A stretch of DNA of 44,730 nt from Bacillota bacterium (GCA_023439045.1 JAEXOY010000029.1:1-44730), one strand, 5' to 3'; shown: positions 7,656 through 16,206, numbered from the stretch's first letter. Notes: a model not told the origin generated them from the letters alone. Numbers and translations: made by a program.

Positions 7656-7796
7656 TAGGATATAATTTTTAAAGTATAGTAGGATATAACATTTTAGGTC
7701 AAATAGATGTAATGTTTTAGTTCTAGTAGGATATAACATTTTAGATCTAATAGATATAATGTTTTAGGTCCAATAGGATATAAATTGAATGGAATA
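7656..7796. repeat. Six-copy 23-24 bp tandem array between acpP and fabF
   Basis: Units begin at 7656, 7680, 7704, 7727, 7751 and 7774. Two variants alternate: TAGGATATAACATTTTAG and TAGATATAATGTTTTAG, each followed by a short GGTC- or GATC-like linker. The super-period is therefore 47 bp. The spacing is near two DNA turns, so copies face the same side of the helix. Confidence 0.85.
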
Positions 7797-7830
7797 AAAA
7801 AAGTCCCTAATGTAAGGGACTTTTTTTCTA
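7794..7830 (-). terminator. Terminator directly after acpP
   Basis: AAGTCCCT / AGGGACTT perfect stem (7801-7822) with a 6-base loop, flanked by A- and T-runs on both sides. On the minus strand a run of T follows it, just past the acpP stop. It should end much of the acpP transcription before fabF. Confidence 0.85.
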
Positions 7831-7838
7831 TGCAACTA

Positions 7839-8066
7839 TTATGCATTATTCTTAATGTACTCAACAGCATCACCAACTGTAGTAATCTTTTCAGCTTCGC
7901 TATCTGGAATTTCAAGATTGAATTCCTCTTCTAAAGCCATAATCAATTCTACTATATCAAGTGAGTCAGCTCCAAGATCATCTATGAAAGAAGCTTCCAT
8001 AGTTATATCGTCTTCTTCAACGCCTAATTGCTCAACAATTAACTTCTTAACCTTTTCGAAAACCAT
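7839..8066 (-). CDS. acpP: Acyl carrier protein
   Basis: 75-residue acidic carrier of fatty-acid intermediates. The phosphopantetheine is attached to S35 in GADSLDIVEL. The start is ATG at 8066 behind AAGGAGGTG; an in-frame upstream reading to 8150 lacks a ribosome site. It has its own promoter candidate (8112-8140) and its own terminator, unlike its neighbours, which fits the need for far more ACP than enzymes. Confidence 0.97.
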   Translation of the reverse strand: MVFEKVKKLIVEQLGVEEDDITMEASFIDDLGADSLDIVELIMALEEEFNLEIPDSEAEKITTVGDAVEYIKNNA

Positions 8067-8111
8067 ATATTCACCTCCTTCCAAAGGATGGTTTTTGTTT
8101 ATATATATAAT

Positions 8112-8150
8112 ATTATAAGCTTGAACGACCAGATTTATAAGGTCACTCAA
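8112..8150 (-). promoter_or_regulatory. acpP promoter with overlapping 10-10-10 dyad
   Basis: Minus strand TTATAA (8135-8140), 17 bases, TATAAT (8112-8117). The -35 is weak and the -10 perfect. Over it lies an inverted repeat, TTGAACGACC (8121-8130), a 10-base spacer, and GGTCACTCAA (8141-8150); the arms match at 8 of 10 positions. The dyad covers the -35 and most of the spacer, so a bound protein would block RNA polymerase. It does not resemble the FapR site at 12700. Confidence 0.5.
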
Positions 8151-8161
8151 AACATATATTA

Positions 8162-8899
8162 TTACATTACCAATCCACCGTCAATATCTATTACTTGGCC
8201 CGTAACATAAGCAGATTCTTCTGATGACAGGAAAGCTACTACGTTTGCAACTTCTTCCGGCGTCCCAAACCTTCCAAGTGCAATCTTTTCCAAGTACTTT
8301 TGCTTCAAGTCGTCAGGTAATATTTCCGTCATGTTACTTTCTATTAGTCCCGGTGTAACAACATTGCAAGTAATAGCTCTTGCCGCAAATTCTTTGGCTG
8401 TTGTCTTAGTAAGGCCTATCAGTCCTGCCTTTGAAGCAGAATAATTAGCCTGCCCAGGATTGCCATACGCACCAGCAACAGAAGATATATTTACTATTCT
8501 TCCATAGCGTTTCTTCATCATAACCTTAGCAGCTGCTTTAGTGCATAGAAATGCACTTTTAAGGTTAACATCAAGTACGGTATCCCAATCCTCCTCTGAC
8601 ATTAAAGCCATGGGTTTATCTCTGGTGATTCCTGCATTATTTACTAAAATATCAATGCCACCAAAAGTATCTAGGGCTGTTGATATAAGGCTTTTAACAT
8701 GTTCAGCCTTAGAAATATCTCCAACATGACAAGCAACCTTTATGCCCATTTCTTTGAGTTCTTCACCTGTTTTAAAAACAGTATCAGAGGTGGCATTAAG
8801 TACTACATTTGCACCGAGCTTTCCAAGCTTTATAGCAATTGCCTTGCCAATTCCTCTTGAAGAACCAGTTACAATGGCAGTTCTTCCATTAAGTTGCAT
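8162..8899 (-). CDS. fabG: 3-oxoacyl-ACP reductase
   Basis: NADPH-dependent reductase of the fatty-acid cycle, 245 residues, classical short-chain dehydrogenase fold. The cofactor motif is TGSSRGIGKA (residues 11-20), NNAG at 87-90, and the catalytic residues are N112, S140, Y153 and K157 (YSASK). Start ATG at 8899 behind TAGGAGGAG. It lies 123 bases after fabD and 95 before acpP. Confidence 0.97.
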   Translation of the reverse strand: MQLNGRTAIVTGSSRGIGKAIAIKLGKLGANVVLNATSDTVFKTGEELKEMGIKVACHVGDISKAEHVKSLISTALDTFGGIDILVNNAGITRDKPMALMSEEDWDTVLDVNLKSAFLCTKAAAKVMMKKRYGRIVNISSVAGAYGNPGQANYSASKAGLIGLTKTTAKEFAARAITCNVVTPGLIESNMTEILPDDLKQKYLEKIALGRFGTPEEVANVVAFLSSEESAYVTGQVIDIDGGLVM

Positions 8900-9022
8900 A
8901 CTGTCTCCTCCTAAAAATTATTCTGCAATTAATATACTTAAGCTATGTAGTAGCCAAACTATATATAATCAATAACATACTATCCAAATATTTTTGTAAA
9001 GCAACATTACTCTTATTGAGTA

Positions 9023-9961
9023 CTATAATGCTTGCAGCTCTGCTAACGTATTATTCAGTGACTCGAGGTTTTCAACATTGAGTGTTTTTGCCTCTTTATC
9101 AATTTTCTTGATAAAACCGCTCAATACCTTACCAGGACCTATTTCTACAAATGTATCAACGCCATTAGCGAGCATTGTTCTGATGCAGTTCTCCCATAAA
9201 ACTGATGTACTTACCTGCTTGATAAGTAAATCCTTAACAGCATTTTTATCTGTTATACTCTGCGCAGTAACATTTGTTACAACTGGTACCTGAATATCAT
9301 TGAGAGTAACCTTCTCAAGCTCCTGCGCTAGCTTTTCTCCTGCAGGCTTTAAAAGACTACAATGAAACGGTGCACTGACCGGCAGCATCATAGCACGTTT
9401 AGCGCCTTTTGCCTTTGCAAGCTCATTTGCCTTTTCAACCGCTGCAACCTCACCGGCTATTGCAAGCTGACCTGGACAATTGAAGTTTGCAGGCTCAACA
9501 ACTCCTACTTCTGATGCCTCTTTGCAACACTCAATAACATCTTCGTTTGAAAGATTAATTATTGCAGACATAGCTCCTACTCCTACCGGAACTGCTTCCT
9601 GCATGTACTTGCCTCTCTTTTTGACCAATGCAACAGCATCAGCAAAGCTCATTGTGCCAGCTGCTACATGTGCACTATATTCGCCAAGGCTTAACCCTGC
9701 TACATAATCAGGTTTTATACCCTTTTCCAGCAGTGGCTGCATACAAGCTACACTTGTTGTAACTATCGTAGGTTGAGTATTTTCAGTGATTTTTAAGGTT
9801 TCATCATCACCTTCAAAAATCATTTTCTTTATATCAAAACCTAGCACCTTAGTGGCTGTTTCAAATATATCATTTGCACTCTTATATTCTTGGGCTATTT
9901 CTTTTCCCATGCCAACATATTGTGCTCCCTGACCAGGGAATACAAATGCTATTTTCCCCAT
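9023..9961 (-). CDS. fabD: Malonyl-CoA:ACP transacylase
   Basis: Loads malonyl groups on ACP. 312 residues. The N-terminal FPGQGAQYVGMG motif, the active serine S91 in GLSLGEYSAH and the histidine of SAPFHCSLL are present. The start is ATG at 9961 (MGKIAFVFPGQG), with GGAAGGG upstream; the longer in-frame reading from 10000 has no conserved residues. The 98 bases between fabH and fabD are noncoding: the enoyl reductase gene often found here is missing. Confidence 0.96.
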   Translation of the reverse strand: MGKIAFVFPGQGAQYVGMGKEIAQEYKSANDIFETATKVLGFDIKKMIFEGDDETLKITENTQPTIVTTSVACMQPLLEKGIKPDYVAGLSLGEYSAHVAAGTMSFADAVALVKKRGKYMQEAVPVGVGAMSAIINLSNEDVIECCKEASEVGVVEPANFNCPGQLAIAGEVAAVEKANELAKAKGAKRAMMLPVSAPFHCSLLKPAGEKLAQELEKVTLNDIQVPVVTNVTAQSITDKNAVKDLLIKQVSTSVLWENCIRTMLANGVDTFVEIGPGKVLSGFIKKIDKEAKTLNVENLESLNNTLAELQAL

Positions 9962-10059
9962 AATATTACAATCCCTTCCAAGGCAATCCCAAAAAAACAC
10001 AACTAATATAAAGCATCCTATATTGGTAGCCTTTTATAATTAAATTTAAATATTTGAAA

Positions 10060-11058
10060 TTAAATACACCATTTGAGTAAAGCAGAACCCCAGGTCAAGC
10101 CACCTCCAAATCCTACAAGAACAAGGTTATCTCCATTTTTGAGCTTACCTTCTCTAAAGGCCTCGTCCAATGATACAGGAATTGATGCTGAGGAAACATT
10201 CCCATATTTATGGATAATATAGTGTAGCTTATCATCTGAAACTCCTAGCTTTTTGATTGCTCCGTCAATAATTCGGGTGTTTGCTTGATGTGGAAAAATG
10301 AATTGGATATCTTCAATTGTCATATTTACGTCTTCAATAACTTTCTTTGTAGCAGAGGACATTGCTTTTACTGCAAACTTAAATACTTCCTGACCGTCCA
10401 TCCAAAGGCTGTTGTATTTACCGTTTACTCTTTTTGCTTTTTCTTCTTCATTCACATACAAGTTTGGAATTGTAATGAATTTTCCGTTCTCACCATCAGA
10501 ACCAAGATAGGTGTTCAAAATTCCAAACCCTTCTGGAACCTCACTTAGTACTGCGGCTCCCGCAGCATCACCAAACAATATGCAAGTATTTCTGTCTTTC
10601 CAATCAACTACTCTTGATAAGCCTTCACAGCCAATAACAAGAGCGTTTTTTTGTGTGCCGCTCAGTAAAAATTTATGAGCTACTGTCATTGCAAAAATAA
10701 AGCCTGAACATGCTGCATTTAAGTCAAATGCAATTGCATTACTTGCACCAATCGCCCCTTGAATGAGGCAAGCAGTACTCGGAGTCATATAGTCTGGTGT
10801 ATCTGTTGCAACAACAATTAAGTCTATTTCTTGGGCCGAAAGCTTTGCACTTTCAAGTGCACTTTTTGCTGCATCAACACCCAGCATATATGCTTCCTGC
10901 TTATCATCTAAAATTCTTCTTTCTGAAATGCCTGTTCTTTTTATAATCCACTCGTTAGAAGTATCAACACTCTTCTCCAAGTCATAATTTGAAATAATCT
11001 TTTCTGGTACTTTGCTGCCGGTCCCAATAATTCCAACATTTTTAGTTGGTATCATCAT
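10060..11058 (-). CDS. fabH: 3-oxoacyl-ACP synthase III (KAS III)
   Basis: Starts fatty-acid chains by joining acetyl- or branched acyl-CoA with malonyl-ACP. 332 residues. The catalytic cysteine is C117 in NAACSGF, the histidine is in FPHQANTRI, and the asparagine in KYGNVSSAS. ATG at 11058 (a second ATG follows at once) overlaps the end of plsX by 17 bases, with AAGGAGGTGG inside plsX, so translation is coupled. Confidence 0.97.
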   Translation of the reverse strand: MMIPTKNVGIIGTGSKVPEKIISNYDLEKSVDTSNEWIIKRTGISERRILDDKQEAYMLGVDAAKSALESAKLSAQEIDLIVVATDTPDYMTPSTACLIQGAIGASNAIAFDLNAACSGFIFAMTVAHKFLLSGTQKNALVIGCEGLSRVVDWKDRNTCILFGDAAGAAVLSEVPEGFGILNTYLGSDGENGKFITIPNLYVNEEEKAKRVNGKYNSLWMDGQEVFKFAVKAMSSATKKVIEDVNMTIEDIQFIFPHQANTRIIDGAIKKLGVSDDKLHYIIHKYGNVSSASIPVSLDEAFREGKLKNGDNLVLVGFGGGLTWGSALLKWCI

Positions 11059-12070
11059 CGGCTAATTCCACCTCCTTATCTTGAAAATTATTCCTAATCA
11101 CCTCAACAACGTTATTTTGAACTAACGGAATTGCTCTCTTAAGAATACAGTTTCTAATTGCTTTTGCCCCTGAAGAGCCATGGCTTTTTATTACCAGTCC
11201 ATTAACACCTAGTACTGGAGCACCTGGAACCTCATCTGGATCTATCTTTTTCTTAAAACCTTTAAAAGTAGGCTTTATGAGTAGGTAACATATTTTGGTA
11301 ATAATATTTGCTGTAAATATATCTTTCAATTCTGACACAAAGAATGCTCCTGCACCCTCATATGTCTTTAGAGCAATATTGCCCACAAAGCCATCGCTAA
11401 CAACAACATCAGCTACTCCCTTTGGGATTCCATTGCCTTCAACGTTTCCAATAAAATTAATCTCATCAGACTCTTCCAGTGTTGCAAAAGCCTGCTTTAT
11501 TGAATCGTTTCCTTTTTTATCTTCTGAACCAACGTTCAAAAGACCAACCTTAGGTCTGTCAAAACCATACAATAGCTTCATATACAATGAACCCATTTGT
11601 GCAAACTGCAAATAATTAATTGGACGACATACTGTATTCATTCCAGCATCAATGATCAAGGTCATGCCCTTTCTGCTAGGAACAAGTGCTGGCAGCGACG
11701 GTCTGTCTATACCTTTAATTCTACCGACTATTAGTAGTGCACCCGTCATAAGAGCGCCTGTATTTCCAGCAGAAATAAAGGCATCCACCTTTTTTTCCTT
11801 TAACATTCTGAGCCCAACTACCATAGAAGAATCCTTTTTGCCTCTAATAGCTTTTGTAGGAACATCTTCACCTGTAATTATCTCAGACGCATGTACTAAA
11901 CTGATTCTAGAAGTATCAAATTTCTTTGTTGCAAGTATACTTTGTATTGTATCACTATTCCCAACTAGGGTTATGTTAAAGCCTTCCTTCTTATTTATAG
12001 CTTCAATGCAACCATCAACAATTGCCTTTGGTGCATTGTCGCCTCCCATTGCATCGACGAGTATATTCAT
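11042..12070 (-). CDS. plsX: Phosphate acyltransferase PlsX
   Basis: Makes acyl-phosphate from acyl-ACP, the first step toward phosphatidic acid with PlsY. 342 residues; starts MNILVDAMGGDNAPKAIVDG, typical of the family, and contains SAGNTGALM and a late GVNGLVIKSHG. I place the start at ATG 12070, with GGAG nine bases upstream, rather than at 12085. It follows fapR by 16 bases and overlaps fabH, forming the core fapR-plsX-fabH operon. Confidence 0.95.
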   Translation of the reverse strand: MNILVDAMGGDNAPKAIVDGCIEAINKKEGFNITLVGNSDTIQSILATKKFDTSRISLVHASEIITGEDVPTKAIRGKKDSSMVVGLRMLKEKKVDAFISAGNTGALMTGALLIVGRIKGIDRPSLPALVPSRKGMTLIIDAGMNTVCRPINYLQFAQMGSLYMKLLYGFDRPKVGLLNVGSEDKKGNDSIKQAFATLEESDEINFIGNVEGNGIPKGVADVVVSDGFVGNIALKTYEGAGAFFVSELKDIFTANIITKICYLLIKPTFKGFKKKIDPDEVPGAPVLGVNGLVIKSHGSSGAKAIRNCILKRAIPLVQNNVVEVIRNNFQDKEVELADDDTN

Positions 12071-12086
12071 AGTTTCACGCTCCATA

Positions 12087-12674
12087 TTATTCTTCCTTAG
12101 TTTTAATGTTAGTTTTATCTATAGAGACAAGTATAAACTTCCCTCTAAAAACTTCAACATTTTTTTCATATATTTTGACCCAAACTATAAATCTACTGCC
12201 CTTTTTCTGCCTAACCTCGGCTTTTGCTATTATCTTAGCTCCTGCATACACAGGTATTTTATACTTGATGCTAGCTACACCAACAAGCGCAACATGTGCA
12301 TCAATCACAGCAATAGCAAGGGTCTCAGCTAGTGAATAAATAAAATGTCCTCTAACTATTTGTGTCTTTTCAAATGCCATAGCACTATTTGTCTCCATAA
12401 GTGATATAGCACTCTGCCCAAGATTCAGATCAATGAGCTCTCCAATGAATTCCTTGCTTTCGAGAGATTTTAACTTGTCATGACTGTTCTCAGCCACTGT
12501 CTTAATTCTTTCTCTGAGTTCGGGTATTTGGAGCTCAAGTCTATCTAATCTTATTGTTGGTACACTACACTTGAAAAAATCAGCCAACTCCTCGTCGGTT
12601 AAAAACGGATCATATTTAATTTTTTCAAGCAGAATTTTCTGTCGTTGTTTTTTGTACAATGACGGCCTGCTCAC
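12087..12674 (-). CDS. fapR: Fatty-acid biosynthesis repressor FapR
   Basis: Transcription factor that represses lipid genes until malonyl-CoA binds. 195 residues: an N-terminal helix-turn-helix (about 8-50; DEELADFFKCSVPTIRLDR, then LQIPELRERIK, both very characteristic) joined to a C-terminal hot-dog domain (about 85-190) resembling thioesterases. The start is GTG at 12674, with GAGGTGG six bases upstream; the ATG at 12689 lies before that ribosome site. First gene of the fatty-acid cluster; its operator is described at 12700. Confidence 0.93.
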   Translation of the reverse strand: MSRPSLYKKQRQKILLEKIKYDPFLTDEELADFFKCSVPTIRLDRLELQIPELRERIKTVAENSHDKLKSLESKEFIGELIDLNLGQSAISLMETNSAMAFEKTQIVRGHFIYSLAETLAIAVIDAHVALVGVASIKYKIPVYAGAKIIAKAEVRQKKGSRFIVWVKIYEKNVEVFRGKFILVSIDKTNIKTKEE

Positions 12675-12699
12675 AATGTACCACCTCATTTAGATTATA

Positions 12700-12717
12700 A
12701 TTATTACCAGATACTAA
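12700..12717 (-). promoter_or_regulatory. FapR operator in the fapR leader
   Basis: Minus strand TTAGTATCTGGTAATAAT, which matches the Bacillus FapR box TTAGTACCTGGTACTAAT at 16 of 18 positions. It lies 14 bases after the -10 and 25 bases before the fapR start, so the repressor would block early elongation or open-complex formation. This indicates autoregulation. Confidence 0.85.
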
Positions 12718-12731
12718 GTGTTGATAACAAG

Positions 12732-12760
12732 AGTATATCGTATTTCTTTTGTTATTGCAA
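12732..12760 (-). promoter_or_regulatory. Promoter of the fapR-plsX-fabH operon
   Basis: Minus strand TTGCAA (12755-12760), a 17-base spacer, and TATACT (12732-12737): a good sigma-A type promoter directly upstream of the FapR operator. Confidence 0.75.
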
Positions 12761-12802
12761 CTATTTTCCTAAATAAATTGAACAGAAAAACATTTAGGGC
12801 AG

Positions 12803-12832
12803 TCAAAAGGGACACTCAAAATTGAGTATCCC
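12803..12832 (-). terminator. Terminator after pgsA
   Basis: Minus strand GGGATACTCAA / TTGAGTGTCCC (12809-12832), a stem of 11 pairs including one G-U, followed by TTTTGA. It lies 25 bases past the pgsA stop and separates it from the fapR promoter. Confidence 0.7.
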
Positions 12833-12856
12833 AAAATTTCGTTCATATATTCATAT

Positions 12857-13477
12857 TTATATTTCTTCCGGCTTAATAAGCTTAATATTTCGAACAAAGA
12901 AGTCAATCCCAGAATAAATGGTCACTACCACAGCAATAAACATAAGGTATACATCTACCGGTATATCAGTAAATAAGGAAAATGGGAAATTATTAAGAAG
13001 CGCAACAGATACCGCTATTGTCTGACATACCATCTTAATCTTCCCTGATGTGTTGGCAGCCACTACTTGACCTTCTCCTGCAGCAACTAATCTTAACCCA
13101 GTAACTAAAAGCTCTCTTGATATAATAATCATTGCAGCCCAGCTCGTAACAACGTCTCTTTGTACAAGAGCAATCAACGCAGCAGTGATTAATAGCTTAT
13201 CTGCAATTGGGTCAAGGAATTTACCAAAAGCAGTTACTTGCTTTCTTTTTCTAGCAATATATCCGTCCACTCCATCAGTACTAGCAGCTAAAATAAACAA
13301 TACAGCTGCAATATAGTTACCATATTCAGATATGAATTTGTTTATAGCTAACATCTCTTCTTTCATAAATGCAAATAGAGAAAAATTCACAGTTGCATCT
13401 GGAATGGGTACCAGAAATACCATAAATATCGGTACAAGTATTATTCTAGAAATTGTAATCTTATTGGGCAAATTCAT
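12857..13477 (-). CDS. pgsA: CDP-diacylglycerol-glycerol-3-phosphate 3-phosphatidyltransferase
   Basis: Membrane enzyme that makes phosphatidylglycerol phosphate. 206 residues. The CDP-alcohol phosphotransferase motif is complete: TDGVDGYIARKRKQVTAFGK followed by FLDPIADK (residues about 67-95), within four or five membrane helices. ATG at 13477 overlaps the end of rimO by 17 bases, with AGAGGTAACC before it. Confidence 0.95.
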   Translation of the reverse strand: MNLPNKITISRIILVPIFMVFLVPIPDATVNFSLFAFMKEEMLAINKFISEYGNYIAAVLFILAASTDGVDGYIARKRKQVTAFGKFLDPIADKLLITAALIALVQRDVVTSWAAMIIISRELLVTGLRLVAAGEGQVVAANTSGKIKMVCQTIAVSVALLNNFPFSLFTDIPVDVYLMFIAVVVTIYSGIDFFVRNIKLIKPEEI

Positions 13478-14801
13478 TGGTTACCTCTCCTATCAAATCA
13501 TAATCCTCTGCATTTAATATCTTAACGTCTACAAATGTTCCAATATTTAATGGTTCAGGGCTAGTAAAGTATATAATGCCGTCAATCTCTGGAGCCTCAA
13601 ACTGAGTTCTGCCAAAATAGAATATACCATCATCAGCAATGCCCTCTACTATAGCTTTGTAAGTATTACCCAATCTCAGCATATTCTTTTTTGTGCTTAC
13701 CTCATTTTGAAGAGAAAGCAGTTGTTTTTGCCTTTGGAGCTTAATATGCTTCTTTATCTGATTTTTCATTTTATAAGCAGGTGTACCTTCTTCCTTTGAA
13801 TAAGTAAACACACCTAACCTATCAAATTCAAATTGCTCTACAAATTCTTTCAATTCTTCAAAATCTTGCTCTGTTTCTCCAGGGAAGCCTACAATTAAGG
13901 AGGTACGAATAGCTATTTCTGGTACTCTCTCTTTAAGCTTATTTAGAATATCTCTTGTTTGCTCAGCCGTTCCCCTTCTTCCCATGGTCTTGAGAATGTT
14001 GTCCGATGCATGTTGTATTGGTATATCTATATATTTACAAACCTTTTTGTTATTGGCAATTTCATCGATAAGCTCATCAGTAATCTCTTCTGGGTAACAA
14101 TATAAAAGTCTTATCCACTCTATTCCATCTATCCTTGATATTTCACGAATCAATTCCGGCAGTTTCTTCTCACCATATAAGTCAACCCCATACCTAGTAG
14201 TATCTTGAGCTACAAGAATTAATTCCTTTGTGCCATTATTAGCTAGTATATTTGCTTCCTTTATGAGAGATTCCATCTTTCTGCTTCTGTACTTACCTCT
14301 AAGCGAAGGTATTATGCAATAAGTGCAATAGTTGTCACACCCTTCTGCTATTTTTAAATAGGTAGTATGCTTCTGCGTAGAAGTAACCCTTTCTTCATCA
14401 AGATAGTCTGTTTCATCTAACTTACCGTAGAGTACAGTTTTCTCTCCATTATACGCCTTGTTTATTACCTCAGCAATATCCTTATAATTACCCGTTCCCA
14501 ATACAGCGTCCACTTCAGGAATTAAATCAAGTATCTTCTCCCTGTAGCGTTCTGCCATACAACCAGTAACGATCAATACTTCACAGCCCTTTTCCTTTTC
14601 CTTGGCCATTTCCAAAATGGTATTGATAGATTCCTGCTGGGCTGATTCTATAAACCCGCAAGTATTGACTATCAGTACATCAGCATTCTCTTTATCATTA
14701 ACGATTTCGTACTGTGCGCCTTTAAGTAAACCCAACATAATCTCACTATCAACCAGGTTTTTGGGGCACCCCAGCGAAATAACGCCTATTCTTTTGTTCA
14801 A
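13461..14801 (-). CDS. rimO: Ribosomal protein S12 methylthiotransferase RimO
   Basis: Radical SAM enzyme that adds a methylthio group to an aspartate of ribosomal protein S12. 446 residues in three domains: N-terminal UPF0004 domain with three cluster cysteines (SLGCPKN, NTCGFIE, VTGCMAE), radical SAM domain with GCDNYCTYCIIP, and a C-terminal TRAM domain (last 65 residues). The start is TTG at 14801, with GAGGTG six bases upstream; the GTG at 14810 overlaps that ribosome site. The following 376 bases to recX hold only AT-rich DNA with two repeat arrays. Confidence 0.95.
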   Translation of the reverse strand: MNKRIGVISLGCPKNLVDSEIMLGLLKGAQYEIVNDKENADVLIVNTCGFIESAQQESINTILEMAKEKEKGCEVLIVTGCMAERYREKILDLIPEVDAVLGTGNYKDIAEVINKAYNGEKTVLYGKLDETDYLDEERVTSTQKHTTYLKIAEGCDNYCTYCIIPSLRGKYRSRKMESLIKEANILANNGTKELILVAQDTTRYGVDLYGEKKLPELIREISRIDGIEWIRLLYCYPEEITDELIDEIANNKKVCKYIDIPIQHASDNILKTMGRRGTAEQTRDILNKLKERVPEIAIRTSLIVGFPGETEQDFEELKEFVEQFEFDRLGVFTYSKEEGTPAYKMKNQIKKHIKLQRQKQLLSLQNEVSTKKNMLRLGNTYKAIVEGIADDGIFYFGRTQFEAPEIDGIIYFTSPEPLNIGTFVDVKILNAEDYDLIGEVTNEFAQ

Positions 14802-14854
14802 AATATACACCTCAAATAATTACTTTAACTATATTTTACTCAAATTTTCTAACT

Positions 14855-14912
14855 TTACAAAGCTAAATTAAAAAAACCTCAGTCTTACAAAACTTAGTTT
14901 AAAAAACCTCAA
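14855..14912. repeat. Direct repeat, two copies of about 28 bp
   Basis: Two units with the shared parts TTACAAA and TTAAAAAACCTCA, separated by a variable middle. They lie upstream of rimO. I see no gene or clear hairpin here. Confidence 0.65.
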
Positions 14913-15071
14913 TAAAAATTATTTAATAATCGCGCAATAATGTCAATATCTTTCACGCAAATTACAAAAATTTTCACTAAAAAATGAGTAAAAGCATATA
15001 CTTTAAAGTCATTAATTTCTATATTAAGTAATTTTAGTTTATAAATATAAATTCTTCTATGTCATAAAAGC

Positions 15072-15139
15072 TGTATCTCAAAATCTATATCTCAAAATTT
15101 ATATCTTTCATAAAACTCTATATCTTAAACTCTATATCA
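15072..15139. repeat. Degenerate 14-bp tandem repeat after recX
   Basis: Five copies of a unit close to CTATATCTCAAAAT, some with insertions. It fills the space just past the recX stop. No terminator with a U-run is visible here. Confidence 0.7.
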
Positions 15140-15177
15140 CTTGTACTATAATACAGCCATAGTTAAATATAATATAT

Positions 15178-15813
15178 TTAATCTTCTGCTGACGTTTTAT
15201 ATTCAATTAGCCTCTCTACCGCAGAAGAAATCTGAGAGTATTCAAAACCTCTTGCTGCCAAAAAGTTCTTCATTTTGAGAATAAGTTTATCATCAAAATC
15301 AGTATATTTGGAATACTTCTTTTTAAGAAGAGTGTAAGCAACATTTTCATCTTGCTGTTCCTGTCCACTCAATGCTTGATCAATAATGCTGTCTTCTATC
15401 CCTCTATGTTTAAGCTCCATTCTCATCAAGCGTGAGGACGTTGGCCTTAGTTTATTTCGGTCTGAAATAAAGCAGTTTGAATACTTTAGGTCATCTAAGT
15501 AATTTATCTCAATTAAATCTTCTATTACCCGGGAAATACAATCTTCCTCATATCCGAGTTGGAATAATTTCTGTTCAACCTCATAACAAGTTCTCATTTT
15601 AGTAGCAATATGCTTAACAGCATCAGCTTTTGCAGCAGCATATACTTCATAGTCAATGATATATTGTACTCTACTATCATCAATTTGGCAGCCTTCTGTA
15701 ATATCCAAAATGCTTAATCTCTTTAGCGGTAAGCAGAATTGTTTCCCACCTTCTAAAGTTACCTGTGCATGAGACTTGACCTTTTCAATTGTGGTAATAC
15801 TAACTACCTTCAT
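15178..15813 (-). CDS. recX: Regulatory protein RecX
   Basis: Modulator of RecA filaments. 211 residues with the three-helix repeats of the family: the middle part reads VEQKLFQLGYEEDCISRVIE and INYLDDLKYSNCFISDR, and the late part LILKMKNFLAARGFEYSQI. ATG at 15813 with GGGGAGGG upstream. It is oriented like recA but separated from it by about 1.55 kb carrying a plus-strand secreted-protein gene, which is not the usual recA-recX arrangement. Confidence 0.9.
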   Translation of the reverse strand: MKVVSITTIEKVKSHAQVTLEGGKQFCLPLKRLSILDITEGCQIDDSRVQYIIDYEVYAAAKADAVKHIATKMRTCYEVEQKLFQLGYEEDCISRVIEDLIEINYLDDLKYSNCFISDRNKLRPTSSRLMRMELKHRGIEDSIIDQALSGQEQQDENVAYTLLKKKYSKYTDFDDKLILKMKNFLAARGFEYSQISSAVERLIEYKTSAED

Positions 15814-16059
15814 TTATAACCCTCCCCAGTAATTGCGTCTACTTATTAAAATAGTGAAGAATATCTTAATTATAAAATTATTGTGTCTTAATTAAAACCA
15901 TAAATAAGTAAATAAAATTCTTATTAATAAATTATTGTGTCTATATTTTTTAGCTCTGCCACCTGTGGCTTTGGAACTTTATGGTTTATTTGTATTAAAG
16001 TAGTTGAAAAAATACTAAGCATACTATATATTATTACTTATGGAAATTTATGTTTATGT

Positions 16060-16206
16060 TCAACATTAGTAAAACCTGCTAATCCGACAAGAAAGGGGTA
16101 CAAATTTGTGAACAGGTATAAAGATACCAAGTGTACAAAGATTTGGAACTTTGCTTCGGATAAGGTAACCTCAAATACAACAGAATACACGGCTTGGAAA
16201 AAATAA
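16060..16206 (+). pseudogene. Fragment of a Listeria-Bacteroides (Flg_new) surface repeat domain
   Basis: The plus-strand frame ending at TAA 16204-16206 encodes VKPANPTRKGYKFVNRYKD, then TKIWNFASDKVTSNTTEYT and AWKK. This follows the pattern of the Flg_new/InlB-B repeat (PTR.GY.F.GWY.D....W.FA.D.VT.NT..YA.W). The usual GWY has become NRY. Upstream of about 16060 the same frame shows no domain and has no ribosome site, so this is the C-terminal remnant of a lost cell-surface protein. It lies just before the Big2 gene and is colinear with it. The rest of the 466-bp gap (15814-16279) is AT-rich and otherwise empty. Confidence 0.65.

Noticed and set aside
15937..16206. Complete small secreted or membrane protein starting at GTG 15937
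   Set aside because: No ribosome site; the first 40 residues look random; only the C-terminal Flg_new-like part is recognisable, so it is treated as a fragment.
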